A DNA stretch of 64,000 nucleotides, taken from positions 16,743,376 to 16,807,375 of the forward strand of contig OY726571.1 of NCBI GenBank assembly GCA_963383645.1. Direction: 5' to 3'. The first letter of the stretch is position 1. The number at the start of each line of letters is the position of its first letter. The notes under the pieces were generated by a model. The model did no database searches, was not told the DNA's origin, and worked only from the letters and a program-made list of their open reading frames with translations. The position numbers were made by a program, and so were the translations under genes. This DNA is from Muscardinus avellanarius (lineage: Eukaryota > Chordata > Mammalia > Rodentia > Gliridae). Positions 11,084 to 21,994 of this stretch are shown here, piece after piece.

Positions 11084-11085
<2 letters not shown>
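10353..11085. other. Unassigned, non-coding
   Basis: No repeat identified apart from an A18 run at 10997-11014, which could be the tail of a decayed retroelement. Confidence 0.45.
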
Positions 11086-11127
<42 letters not shown>

Positions 11128-11128
11128 T
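11086..11128. repeat. (AC)n microsatellite
   Basis: About 21 AC units. It is the third AC/GT array within 4 kb (see 7252 and 10312). Confidence 0.97.
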
Positions 11129-12090
11129 AAATAAAACACATAGCAAAGAGATATGACAATTTAAAAAGGGAACGTCAAAATAAGCTTTTGGTTTCTTGAC
11201 TTTAAAATCTTACCCTAGCTGATGTCACTATGCCAAATTTTTGTGTAATGGGCTGGAGAGTTTCTGTTTTTCTTCTTCTATCTAATTTTTTATTAACACT
11301 TCTACCAAGTCATGAGAGTGTAGTAAAATTAAGGCTATTATAATTGTGCCTGTTTTGGGTAGAAGGTATTTGAGAAGGGAAGTGGGTATGTTTTTCTTTT
11401 TAGTTTTTCCTTCAGAACAGAGCTACCCACACACTCCCAAATAAGAGAAATGTGGGGAGAAGAGGCATATTTTTACTTGGGAAGGTTGTGTTCTCTTTAG
11501 TGTACATGGTATTTCAATGGAAATAATGCCTTTGAAAGGACAGTTGTTATTTATAAAGAAGGCCACATTTGGAGGCAAGATTTACCTACAATTCCTCAGA
11601 TGTTATTTTTGCTTTAGAACATTTCTCTGAATTTCCAGAAGTCTTATTTTATTTTCACCAACTAGAAAGGACCCATGGTCTTAACATTTGTGTACGTCAA
11701 GAATCCAGGTATGGCTTAGCTGGGCTCTCGGTTTTATGGTCTCTCAAGATTGTCATTAAAGGGCGGCCTGGAGCCATAGTTATTTAATATAGCAACTGGA
11801 AAAATTCTGCTCCCAACCTTACACATGTGGTGGTTGGCAGGATCGAGTTTCTCTCAGGATGTTAGAATGAAGATCCTGGTGCCGTATTTCCTTGAGCTAC
11901 CGGATTTCCTTGTTTTCTTGCCCCGTGGGCCTCTGCATAGGGAATCTCACAACAAGACATCTGGCTTCATCAAAATGAAAGAGTGAGAGAGCAAAGAAGA
12001 GAGAAAGAGGGAGTCACAGTCTTATAATCCGATCTGAGAAGTGACATCTATCATCATTGTTGGTGTTCTATTCATTAAAATAAATAGTAG
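11129..12090. other. Unassigned, non-coding
   Basis: No repeat or gene recognised. A 72-codon plus frame at 11569-11787 shows nothing recognisable. Confidence 0.45.
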
Positions 12091-12168
12091 GGACTGGCAT
12101 GGTGGCACATGCATATAATCCCAGTACCTGGGAGGCTGAGACAGAAGGATCTTCCTGATAGTTTGGAG
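12091..12168 (+). mobile_element. SINE left-half 5' fragment
   Basis: 'gactggcatggtggcacatgcatataatcccagtacctgggaggctgagacag' is a B1-like 5' end (in two halves). It stops after about 75 bases, with neither linker nor ID half. Confidence 0.8.
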
Positions 12169-12366
12169 TAGCTAGAAAATGAAATAAACATTACTTTTGA
12201 CTATTCACTGCAGTATCAAAATTGTCCATCTAGAGTTTTTTTTTCTTTTAGTTGTGCATTTTCTGGTTTAGCCCTGGACACTATCTTAGTGTGGGCACTA
12301 TAATAGTGCTGGGTGATGCTGGTAAAATGTAGTAATATAAAGGAAAAATTGGGCAAAACTGTAAAG

Positions 12367-12505
12367 AAAGCTGGATATGGTAGTGCATGCCTGTCATCTC
12401 AGTACCTGGGAGGCTGAGACAGGAGGATTTTAGGTTTGAGACCAGCTTCAGTGACTGAGGTAGACTCTCAGCAGCCTGTCAAGATCCAGTACCAAAATCA
12501 ATCAA
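12367..12505 (+). mobile_element. SINE left (B1-like) half, old
   Basis: 'gctggatatggtagtgcatgcctgtcatctcag' through 'gcctgtcaagatccagtacc', ending in A-rich CAATCAATAAATA. The right half is reduced to 'ccagtacc', suggesting an internal deletion. Confidence 0.75.
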
Positions 12506-13583
12506 TAAATACACAAACTATAAGGAAGTACATTTTAAGGTCCATATAAACTATGCAAATAGTGAATTTCAAATGAAGTAAAGATTTATGAAAAATAAGA
12601 ATGAAAATGAGGCTTAATGAATGAGTCAAAATTAAGTATAAAAAGATAAAGGGAAATTGCAGACATCTGGAATTCTAGATGAGAAAGAGAAAGGGCCATA
12701 CATTTTGAGGATACTATTCTCTAAGACTTTCTTCATATGTGAATTATGCAATCAGACAGTGAATAACACCTATTGCTAATGATTCTGCAAGGAGAAAGTA
12801 CTATGGGCACAAAGAAAGTAAATAGAAACTCTCATTCTTGCCCTTAAAAAGTGTTCAGTTTAGTAAGAAAGATAAGACACACATATTTGGTAACAAAAGG
12901 CTGTAAATATGAATTCCTTGATGAGTAATATAGACAGTAAAGGTTACAGGTGTTTGGAAGTGAGAGGAACTATTTCTAGAGTAGGACACAGAGAACTTTA
13001 GAGAGTTGTACCTTCCTGGACATCATTGAGCCTTTGAGCTCAGACCTAGACTACTGGGCTCTGTGGACAGGTGGACGCAAAGTGAGGTAGTGAGGATGGC
13101 AGTGAGGATTTCATATAAGAAGAATACTGCAAGAAAAAGAGACAAGTCAGAAAGGAACAAGATACTCAGAGATTGATTTTGGTATAGAATATAGAAATTA
13201 CTTGGTTTTACACAAGGAAATATGACTAAGCAGAGTGAGGGTGGTATTCTGAAAAAAAAAATGGGGCTATCTCAGCCAAAACCAGTGAGCACAACCTGGA
13301 GCCTCATAATTCGTAATGAATTATGGAACAGGAAGCAGTTCCACTTGTTCTTTTGTAGGTGGTAGAGTGACCAGCATATTTTCCATTTTGGAGCTCTCCG
13401 GATCTTTAGTTCAGAGATAGATAGGGAAAATGGCTGAAATGTTGGGTTTTCATAAATGATTGTCTTGAGAATGAAATGAGATGACGCTTTTAGGGGCTGA
13501 CTTATCCTACAGCTCAATCAATCAATGCATCACCCCTCTTAATGCTGCTTTTTTTGTGATCACATAGAAAGAAAAACAAAAAT
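12506..13583. other. Unassigned, A-rich non-coding
   Basis: No repeat recognised. The minus frame 13272-13517 (81 codons) has no recognisable domain. Confidence 0.45.
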
Positions 13584-13799
13584 GGGCCCCATGTGGTGGC
13601 ATACACTTATAATCGCAGCACTTGGGAGGCTGAGACAAGAGGATTACAGTTCACAGAGAGCCTCAAACACATAGTAAGGACCTTTGCAACTCAGTGAGAC
13701 CCTGCTTCAAAATAAAGAATAAAAATAGGACAGAAGGTGTAGCTCGGAGGTAGAATGTTCCTGGGTTCCATCCCCAGGACTGCAGAAAAAAAAAGAAAA
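13584..13799 (+). mobile_element. Type I dimeric SINE
   Basis: Both halves are present: GTGGTGGCATACACTTATAATC start, 'gcaactcagtgagaccctg' end of left half, AAATAAAGAATAAAAATAGG linker, and right half to 'catccccaggactgcag' plus a short A tail. TSD not clear. Confidence 0.92.
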
Positions 13800-13882
13800 G
13801 ATAATATGTGTGGCTTTTATTTACCTATTATAGTCCAGTGATTCTGCAGAGGTACAACCATTAATAAGTACATAAAATTCTT

Positions 13883-14080
13883 TTTTTTGTGTGTGTGTGG
13901 TGGTACTGGGGTTCCTGGAAACCCTTCTACCTCTGAGCTAAAACTCCCAGACCTATTTTTATACTTTTTATTTTGGAAACAGGGTCTCTTAAGCCAGCAC
14001 CAATGGCTTCAAACCTGCGCTATCCTCCTGTCTCCACCTCCCAAGCACGGGGATTACAAGCGTGCGCCACCACGCCCGGC
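13883..14080 (-). mobile_element. Type II dimeric SINE with TSD
   Basis: Antisense right half 'ggtggtactggggttcctgg', linker, then 'cttaagccagcaccaatggcttc' and 'cgtgcgccaccacgcccggc'. TSD cataaaattctt at 13871-13882 and cataaaatcctt at 14081-14092. The tail (plus strand) is T8 followed by GT repeats. Confidence 0.94.
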
Positions 14081-14092
14081 CATAAAATCCTT

Positions 14093-14960
14093 AATGAAAT
14101 AAAGCTGTTAAAGCAATGCTGTTTTGACCCTCCATCATGTTTATTATTAATTTTCAGTAATCTTTCTGTTGTACCTGACTTCAGTATTCCCTCTTGGTTC
14201 TTTCAATTTTTTTTTTTGTAGTTTTCCTTGTACCACATATGCATTAACACCTAGTGTCTAAGAGTGTGGTTTGAAGCCTTATCTCAGACATAAGAAATCT
14301 GAATTTAGATTTTAGCAAGTTCCTCAGATGATTTGTATACACTTCAGAATTAAGGAGGACTGATCTAATACTTCCTAAATTCCTGCCTGGAGAAGGTGCA
14401 GATGCAGCGCCTCACATGGTCTTTCAACCCCACATTAACTATGGGCATTAGTTTTAGCTGTTAAGAATCTCTTGCCTTGAATGATCAGAGGATTTGAAGG
14501 TTTCCCTGTCTAGCTCATGAGAACAGAGTAATTAGGGTGTGCAACCACCTCAGTTTGCCTGAAACTAATGGAGTTCCCAGCATGGAGGATTTTCAGTATT
14601 AAAGCCTGGAAAGTCCTGGGGAGAACTCGATGTGTTGGCTACTCTAATGACCTCTGTTGCTAAACTACCTAAGCTTCGCAGGTCACTAAAATCCTGTCCT
14701 CAATGCCAAAGGGAAATATCTGACTTGTGGGATCTGACTATAGTAGTTATTGGTTCAGAATTGCTTATGAACAACCATAGAAGGGACTCAGAGGTGAGAA
14801 GAAGCATCTCCTAGCCCTCTTAATTTATGGCCAGATGGGTCTAGGGGATGGGGGTAGGAGAACAAATCAATGTTGTTCTGGTGCAAATGGGCTCAATTTT
14901 CTAAGTAGTGTAGACTCCTAATATTCTAAAGAAGCTAGACCTTTCTTAACAATTAAAAAT
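14093..14960. other. Mostly unassigned; weak MER5-like match
   Basis: Around 14312-14372, 'agttcctcagatgatttgtatacacttcag' loosely resembles the MER5/hAT-Charlie terminal region. The match is too diverged to call. Nothing else recognised. Confidence 0.3.
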
Positions 14961-14968
14961 TTAATTGA

Positions 14969-15178
14969 GCCAGGCGTAGTGGCGCGTACTTGTAATCCCA
15001 GCATTTGGGAGGCTGAGACAGGAGGATTGTGGTTCTTGGACAGCCTCAGCTACTTAGTGAGGCCCTTTGCAACTCAGTGAGACCCTGTTTCAAAATAAAG
15101 AATAAAAAAGTAGGGCTGGAGGTGTAGCTCAGAGGTAGAATGCCCCTGGGTTCTATCCCCAGTATTGTAAAAAAAAAA
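14969..15178 (+). mobile_element. Type I dimeric SINE with TSD
   Basis: Near-consensus left and right halves and a 9-A tail. TSD taattga at 14962-14968 and 15179-15185. One of the better preserved type I copies. Confidence 0.95.
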
Positions 15179-15189
15179 TAATTGAAACA

Positions 15190-15895
15190 CAGTAATTGTA
15201 CATTTATTTGGTATTATGTGATATTTCAGTCAATATATATAACGTGTAATGACCAGATCAAAGTAAGTGGCATATCCATCATCTTACACATTTATCATAT
15301 TCTGTATGCAAACATTAAAAATTCTTCTTTACTACTATTTTTAAATAAATAATTAATTATTAGCTATAACTATCCTACTTGCTATAAAGCATTAGAAGTT
15401 GTATGTCCTACTCAACTGCACCCCTGCGCCCATTAACCAACTTACACCTCCACATACTTCCCAGGCTCTGGTAATTACCATTCTACTCTCTGCTTCTATG
15501 AAATTAACATTTTAGTTTTCTCCATGTAAGTGAGTACAGATGGTATTTGTTTTCTGTACCTTATTTTGCTTAACATAATATACTCCAGTCCCACCCATGT
15601 TACTAAAAATGATGGAATCTTATTTTTTATGTCTGACCTTTTCTTTGCACATAAGCCGCATTTTCTTTATACATTCATCTGTTGATGGATGTGCAGGTAG
15701 ATTGCATATCTTGGTTATTGTGACTAGACATACTATAAACATGTCAGTGCAGATATGTTTTGAAATACCATTTTCATCACCTTGGGTATACGTATACCCA
15801 GTAATGAAATTGCTGGATAATATGGCAGTTCTAATTCTAGTTGGTTGGGAAAATGCCATACTATTTTGTATAATGTCTGTACTAGTTATTTATTA
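15190..15895 (-). mobile_element. L1MA-type 3' region
   Basis: Antisense order: 'acgtgtaatgaccagatcaaagtaa', 'catccatcatcttacaca' region, 'ctattagctataactatcc', 'ccccttaaccaac'-like, 'ctctggtaattaccattctactctc', 'gcttaacataatatactccagt', 'catctgttgatggatgtgcag', 'ggtatacgtatacccagtaatg'. It begins just beyond the SINE at 14969, whose right flank holds the L1 tail region. Confidence 0.8.
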
Positions 15896-16215
15896 TATAT
15901 AAAATGATACTGATCTATCTCCAAATTAGCTCATTCACTTTTTACTTAAAATTTGTCTCATTTGGGTCAATTTCTAGTCAGATTCATAAGAAGTTGACTC
16001 AGGTTCTTTGAAGTGTTAACTATCTCTTTGGGCTATTATTTTCTTTTTTTCCCCTCCATAAAAGAGCATTTGGAAGTAGTGAAAACTTACATTTAACATC
16101 ATAGGTGGTCAGGGTGTCTGGTCTGAATGTGTAGTGTACTGCTTTTGGTCTCTTGCTTTGATGTTTGGTCTTCATAGAACTCTGAGCATAGTCCCTCCAC
16201 TTCAGTTTCCAAGTG
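15896..16215. other. Unassigned, non-coding
   Basis: Nothing recognised. Confidence 0.4.
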
Positions 16216-16450
16216 GAGCTTTTTAAAATATTTTTATCGGTGCATTTTAATCATATATCACATTGGAATACAAGACTTGAGAGGATATACAAGCACACAT
16301 CATCCAATTATCCCTCATCCAATCCCCATTCCATTCCCTCCCCCTCCCTTGATCCCATGCTTGATTGGTGATTATCTTTGACACATTTGTTTACGTACCT
16401 CATGAGTTTTAAAGAGGTTCCATCCTCCCCTATCCCATACCCTCTTATTG
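16216..16450 (-). mobile_element. L1 3'UTR end (rodent lineage)
   Basis: 'tttttatcggtgcattttaatca', 'cattggaatacaagactt', 'cacacatcatccaatta', 'ccctccccctcccttgatccca' follow the same plan as the L1 3' ends at 44066 and 59955. A 5'-truncated insertion. Confidence 0.75.
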
Positions 16451-16589
16451 CCAAGTGGAGTTTTGACATTCTGATCTCCTAAAATATGGATGGTCTTGCC
16501 TGGTGTTCTGGATATAATTATAACTGATTCTTTCTTTACTGGTTATTTTCCCTTGCGGTTCCATTGAGGTTCCCAAGTGATATGTGGTG

Positions 16590-17310
16590 TCTTCTCTTAT
16601 TGGTTTTTTTTTCTACTGAGTTTCAGAGAATGAAGTTCAAGATCTCATAAAGAATATAAAAACGTGAAAGTTTATTTGTAATCAAAAGAAAGAAAAGTGG
16701 CTCTCTTCTTACAGGGAAAAAGTTCTTTGAAAGAGGGTAACCATTGAAGTTCTTTGGAGTGAGATTGTTCAGAATTGGGTGCCCAATGTCTTTTGACCAG
16801 TTTCAATCATCATCTCACGGGCTGGTGGGCTCTAATCTCCTGAAGTCACTTGCCTACGCATTTCTCCTCCAGCCCAATCCTTGTTTACATAGATTTTCCC
16901 CAAAATTTAGCCCACAGAAGGGGCTGAAGTTTTATTTTGATTTTCATAATCCATGCCTAGCATTGTTACCTTCATGTCTTATTAACCTTTATTGTTTTTG
17001 TTCTTTATAGATGGCCTCTTCTAGCTCTTCTTGTCCCCAGGTCATCTGCCCTGGATGGCTATTGGCTGGTGTTGGCCACTGTCATTGCCTCTAGTTCTGG
17101 GGTTCCTGCACCTTGCAGCCTTGTTATTCCAACTGCAGGCAACTCCCAGTGGAGCACACTTGTCAGAACTTCTGTTTCCAACTTGCAAACATGCTCTCAA
17201 CTATTGCGAGTATAGCCTTAAGATGCCACAATCAGGTCTGCCTAATGGTTGCCTCCCTCAGTGATCTCTGGCTTCTCTGGCACCATGTTGGGTCACAATG
17301 ATATAGTTCA
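16590..17310 (-). repeat. Candidate LTR, unclassified
   Basis: On the minus strand a long non-SINE block carries AATAAAC near 16670 with further sequence beyond it, as in an LTR R-U5. Plus-strand frames at 16744-17301 show no domain. No second copy in the window supports the call, so it stays tentative. Confidence 0.3.
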
Positions 17311-17321
17311 AAAAAATCAGA

Positions 17322-17430
17322 GTTCAGGGCAGAGTGTTTGCATAGTATGTGTAAGGCCTTGGATTTGATCCCCAGCACCATATGTATAAACACACAAAAT
17401 AAAAAAACAATAAAATAAAATAAAATAAAG
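17322..17430 (+). mobile_element. ID-like SINE monomer
   Basis: 'cagagtgtttgcatagtatgtgtaaggccttgg' and 'gatccccagcacc' match a stand-alone ID element: the segment between the A and B boxes is the ID type (GCATAG..AAGGCC), not the shortened right half of the dimers. The 5' end is decayed. The tail is A-rich with AAAAT units to about 17430. Confidence 0.78.
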
Positions 17431-17619
17431 CACCAACATTGTTGTTCTAAAATGTCCTCTTTACCAAATCTGTTTGTGTTTCCATTTTATCCTTACAGTA
17501 CTTCCTTCCTTAGAGAATATTTTTCTCCCTTTCCAAGCTCACAGCCTAAATTTCATACTCTAGCTTTAGTGGTCAAGGATTTCTGGGAGTTGAAGAGGAA
17601 GATAATATCTCCCATAATT

Positions 17620-17686
17620 ATAATGACTCTAATTAATAAATTAATAAATTATAATGACTCCCTAATTAATAAATTAGAGAGTCATT
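17620..17686. repeat. Direct plus inverted repeat (palindrome)
   Basis: Direct repeats of 'ataatgactc..taattaataaatt' at 17620-17642 and 17651-17674. The second copy continues into a palindrome at 17653-17686: AATGACTCCCTAATT, loop AATA, AATTAGAGAGTCATT, with one mismatched pair. Confidence 0.85.
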
Positions 17687-17689
17687 AAA

Positions 17690-18094
17690 GATGAGTTCAC
17701 ATGTCTGTTTAGGTGAAATTTCCATTTCTCTATACCTTCTATGTAGGGCTGCAAGCTCAGGCATGTTTGAGTTTGCCTTTTTGAAAAGGTCACTGAAAAT
17801 AAAGAGATGGATATAAGGGCTGCCACTCACTCTATTAGAATATCAGGCAAGCATGCATGGAGGCCACTTTCCAAAGTAGACAGTAAGGGTTAAGCTTTGG
17901 GTTTAAGTCAATCCAGGAAATTAGCCAGTTGGTTCATAATTCAAATCCAAGGAGATTTGGTTCAAGGTTTGAACTGTTTTCTTAGTAGTCCAGAATGACA
18001 ATCTACCTTTGTTTTCTCATCTCTCCTCTTAATAACCTGGGGGCCTAGTTAAAATGTATTTCTTAAAAATGAAAAGCATAGTAATAATTAAAAA
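17690..18094. other. Unassigned, non-coding
   Basis: Nothing recognised. Confidence 0.4.
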
Positions 18095-18219
18095 AGAAAA
18101 AGGATCTCACTAGGTTACTGAGAGTCCCACTACTTGCTGAGGCTGTCCTTGAACCTGTGATCCTCCCATCTCAGCCTCTCAACTACTGGGATTATAGGCA
18201 TGCACCACTGTGCCGGGCT
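18095..18219 (-). mobile_element. SINE left (B1-like) half
   Basis: Antisense left half 'ggatctcactaggttactgagagtccc' to 'ggcatgcaccactgtgccgggctt'. The A-rich linker side faces 18095. No ID half. Confidence 0.8.
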
Positions 18220-19105
18220 TCATGTTGATTTTCTGAGACCTGTCTTAAGAGGTACATTGACAAACTAATCTTCAGCTATAAAAAGTTGCTGTGGATTTTG
18301 GAGGGTTTATAAACCAGACAGGCTGACATAACTAGGGGTATTGTAGAAGAAACTTTTTGTCTCAAGGCCCACAGCTCTTTTTCCTCCGTAATCTCTTAAC
18401 TTCACAATCCTCATTTCCCAAGGCCCTCAGTATGCTAGGTGCTGAAGAGAAGACAGCTGTACTAAAACAATGTGCTCAGAGGCTCGTTTCTATCCCCTTC
18501 TTTATGATCCCCTTCTGAGGGATATTTTTGTCTTGAATAAGATAGCAGCATGATAAATACAGAGTGATATTACAATGCTGGATATTCTGTCTATAGGGCA
18601 GGTGAGCACATGGGCTTTCTACATGCCATTTAGACCTATCCATCTGTACCTATTTCTAGGGTCTAGTCCCCCTTTGGGTCTGTTTTTGTGAATTATTTAA
18701 ACATTTCACTGTGTTCTGAAGCATGTGTCTGGAAAGCCGAAAGGTAATTACTTCTTGATGGCAAAACAAAAGAACTAAGCTCATTAAGCTGCTGTGTATC
18801 TATCTCAGCGTTTTCTCTCCTTTCTTGCCAAAATTTCGAGCTCAGAAAAAGCCTTGTTACCCTGACGTGCTTTGTTTGACCCCAGGTAAGAAAAAGCACC
18901 ATCACTTAAATGATTACAAAATGATAATTACATAACCCAGATAAAATGTTCCTAATTTCCGGGGCACTGTGATATTGTCTTGTTTATCTAAGGTGGAATA
19001 AATTGTTCTAAAAATTAACATAGATTTAGCAAATGTTAAAGCAAGATAGGTTTTAGTTAAGGGTGATATGATCTTAATTTTTAACTGTACATTTATAAGA
19101 ACTAA
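18220..19105. other. Unassigned, non-coding
   Basis: No repeat or gene recognised. The minus frame 18693-18905 has no recognisable domain. Confidence 0.4.
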
Positions 19106-19391
19106 GGCCAGGTGTGATGGTGCACACCTGCAATCCCAGTACTTAGGAGGTGGAGACAGGAGGATCTGTGTCATGGCCAACCTTAGAATGTGGCCCTCCA
19201 CATCTTAGTGATATCCTGTATTTTTTTTTTTTTTTTGGTGCATTGTAGTCACGCATCTTAATGGAGTATAAGATGGCGGAGGCATACATGCACACATCAG
19301 TCAATGACCCTGTTTTAAAATTATAAAAATTAAAAAGGACTGTGGGTGTAGCTCAGAGGTAGAATGCCCCTGAGTTCAATCCCCAGTATCA
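19106..19391 (+). mobile_element. SINE split by an L1 3' end
   Basis: Left half 'gccaggtgtgatggtgcacacctgc' to 'cttagtgatatcctgta' (19106-19220). It resumes at about 19299 with 'gtcaatgaccctgttttaaaat', then right half 'gtgggtgtagctcagaggtag' to 'ccccagtatc'. Between them lies a foreign segment (19221-19302). Confidence 0.85.
19221..19302 (-). mobile_element. L1 3'-end fragment nested in a SINE
   Basis: T16, then 'ggtgcattgtagtcacgcatcttaatggagtataagatgg' and 'catacatgcacacatca': the same L1 3' end seen at 44066 and 56405. It is about 80 bp, severely 5'-truncated, and appears to replace rather than merely split some of the SINE's left half. No clear TSD. Confidence 0.8.
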
Positions 19392-19583
19392 AACACACAA
19401 CAGCAACAAGCAGCCAGGTTCATTGTCTTTTTTCCATATACTTAGATATTTGCATAAGTGGCTATGTATATATAAATGTACATATAATCAAAGGGGACAG
19501 AGAAAGCAGGACAATTAACACGTTCACATACACAAAAATGAGACAGGTATGGTCAGGATCCAAAAACTCAATACCAAAATGTG

Positions 19584-19809
19584 CTTTTTTTTGTGTGTGT
19601 GTGTGGGGGGGGGGTCTAGAGATGGAACCCAGGGGCATTCGACCTCTGAGCTATACCCCCTGCCCGATTTTTTTTTCTTTATTTTGAAACAGTGTCTCAC
19701 TAAGTTGCAGAGGGCCTCACTAAGTAGTTGAGGCTGTCCACGAACCGCGATCCTCCAGTCTCAGCCTCCCGAATGCTGGGATTACAAGCGTGCGCCACCA
19801 CACCCGGCT
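19584..19809 (-). mobile_element. Type I dimeric SINE with TSD
   Basis: T and GT-rich tail, G10 run, right half 'gagatggaacccaggggcattcgacc', left half ending 'cgtgcgccaccacacccggct'. TSD ccaaaatgtg at about 19574-19583 and ccaaaatatg at 19810-19819. Confidence 0.94.
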
Positions 19810-19819
19810 CCAAAATATG

Positions 19820-20850
19820 TTTAAAAATTATTACCATCTCGAAACCATCAGGATGATTTCATAAGGAATTATTCAAATATCTATTAGAAACCATAATTTC
19901 TAGGGTCATAGGACACTTGAGTTACAAAAAATGTACTGCTACTGGAAAGAAGGAAAATAGATTCAAAAGATTTGAAGAAATAAGCTGTACTATAAATGGT
20001 TTTCAAATTATTAGGCGAGGACCCTTTTATCTGACTATATCTGCTGACATCTAGTGTTGTGCTGAATCGTTTGCACATGAATGCTCTAGAAAATCCCCAT
20101 TGGAGAGGTGGATGTCAGACTCATCCAAGAAATAACATAAGTTTCAGTTTCCCATGATTTAGATTTCAGTACAAATGCTCATACTGCTTGAGAGGTACCT
20201 AGTACTTACTTGGTGGGCAAGGAAAAATAAGAAACTTTAGTGTGTTTTTTTATAGTATATCTACTATTCTTTTTCCTTTCACCTATAGCTCCATAGGGCT
20301 TTATATTCAGATGCTCTGGTTAATTTCACATATTTATTAATGAGGTTTTATGCTTTTATTGGCTCCACACAGGCTCTCAATTTTCAAAATATTGGAAGAA
20401 AATACATGAGACAGGAAAAGTGTGTGCAGTCTCATTTTTCTCTGGTAGGAGATTCTTGAAAGCCTTGTCAAATGTTTTCGAACCATGATGCTGAACTCTT
20501 ACATTACAGAAAGAAACTCTGTGCCACACCATAAGAATGCTGTGACGTCTCTGTTGACAAACTTGCTTGGTTATGGGGCATACTGATTATGCAGGTTCTG
20601 AGGTCCTATTTCGATTCTAGACATTATGGTCATGTGAAATAAATCAACTGTTATTAACTACTTGGGCAGTCTAATCCTAACCAACTCACCCTCTGCCAGT
20701 TAGAGAAGGCCAAATGCCCTCACAGAGAAATCAGGTATGCCTAGCTAATCAATAGACGGATGACCTCACATGCTCATCATTTTCTTGTGATCATAACATG
20801 TGAGAAGAGTTGATGACTTGACTCAGGATTGACAGGATCCTTGGCTTATG
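19820..20850. other. Unassigned, non-coding
   Basis: No repeat recognised by eye. The 64-codon minus frame at 19884-20078 is undistinguished. Confidence 0.4.
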
Positions 20851-21365
20851 TGACAGAAAATATTTTAGTACAAGCCAGTCAGACACATAGAGGTTTATTT
20901 AGGAAAAGTAAGAAATGCATATACAAGAGAGAATGTGGATGACCTTAAAGGGGAGGCTGCAGGCTTTTTTCTTTTCTTTTGGTAGTGGGAATGAAACCCA
21001 GGGACTTTCTACCTCCAAGCTCTACCCCTACCCTTTTTAATTTTTTTTTTTAAGAAACATGGCTTTGCTAGGTTACTGAGAATCTCACTATATTGCGGAG
21101 GCTATCCTTGAAACTGTGATCTTCCTATCTCAGCCGCCCAAGTAATGGAATTCCAGGCGTGTGCCACCACATGGGGCTAGAGCTCACCTTTTATAGGAAA
21201 CTTAGTGAAGGGTGCGTATGGAAAGAATGTGAGATGCTTCCTGTTGGTCTGGTTATCTTCATGATCCTCAGGCTGATTGGTAGTTTCCAATATTTGATCA
21301 ATAGATGAGCTGGAAAGACTCTTATAGTACCTGTCTTCTTAACAGCGCACAGAGTAATTGAAGCT
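20851..21365 (-). repeat. Candidate LTR interrupted by a SINE
   Basis: The minus strand carries AATAAACCTC near 20895 with flanking non-SINE sequence continuing on both sides of the SINE at 20965. This layout is consistent with a solo LTR, but no second copy or terminal repeat confirms it. Confidence 0.3.
20965..21177 (-). mobile_element. Type I dimeric SINE, diverged
   Basis: 'ttttggtagtgggaatgaaacccaggg', 'ctacctccaagctctacccc', linker, 'ggctttgctaggttactgag', 'ggcgtgtgccaccacatgggg'. Diverged. Inserted in 20851-21365. Confidence 0.88.
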
Positions 21366-21589
21366 TTTTTTTTTTTGTCATTGTTTCATTGTTGTTTAGT
21401 TAACTTTAAGATTTAGAGATTTTTCAGGAATCTGGGAGAGACCACTATTTGGGGGAGTAAAGGTATGAGGAACTTTAGGTTCTGTATGAAAATTATGTTT
21501 TACTTTGTTTCCCTATCTGTCTCCTTCCTGTCTATTTATTTTATTTCTTCTACCCTCCATCAGTTAGAATACTTAATATCTTTGCTTTT

Positions 21590-21782
21590 TGCATTTTTAA
21601 ACTACAATATATCATCCTTAACTATAGTCACCACTGTCTTGAACACATTCCTCTTATCTAACTGCAGGTGTGTATACTCTGATTAATATTTTCCCACTGT
21701 TCTCTCCCCCAACCACCCTGAACTCTGGTAACCACCATACCTCTTTCCTTTATTATTAGATCAAACTTCCTATCAATATATT
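21590..21782 (-). mobile_element. L1M 3'-region fragment
   Basis: 'atcatccttaactatagtcacc', 'gtcttgaacacattcctcttatctaactg', 'aaccaccctgaactctggtaaccacc', 'ttattagatcaa': the L1MA/B antisense 3'UTR with several gaps. Confidence 0.65.
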
Positions 21783-21786
21783 TTAT

Positions 21787-21990
21787 GCTGGGTGTGTGGC
21801 ACATGCCTGTCGTTCTAGTACTTGGGAGGCTGAGACTCCAGGAGGATAACAGGTTTGAGGATAGCCTCAGCAAGTAGTGAGACTCTCATCAACCTAGTGA
21901 ATCCCTGTTTCAAAATAAAAATATAATAGGGCTAAAGGTATAGCTCAGAGATAGAATACCTCTGGGTTCAATATGCAGTACCACAAAAAA
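21787..21990 (+). mobile_element. Type I-like dimeric SINE, old
   Basis: 'gctgggtgtgtggcacatgcctgtcg', 'gtacttgggaggctgag', 'gaatccctgtttcaaaataaa', 'aggtatagctcagagatagaatacc', 'ttcaatatgcagtacc'. Sits at the edge of the L1 fragment. Confidence 0.9.
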
Positions 21991-21994
21991 TACA

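Noticed and set aside
16770..16800. gggtgcccaatgtc as a primer-binding site
   Set aside because: Orientation and position do not fit the candidate LTR at 16590-17310, whose poly(A) signal is on the other strand.
17322..17430. Possible tRNA gene
   Set aside because: The A/B-box-like sequence belongs to an ID SINE. There is no cloverleaf with a complete acceptor stem. The same applies to all SINE right halves.
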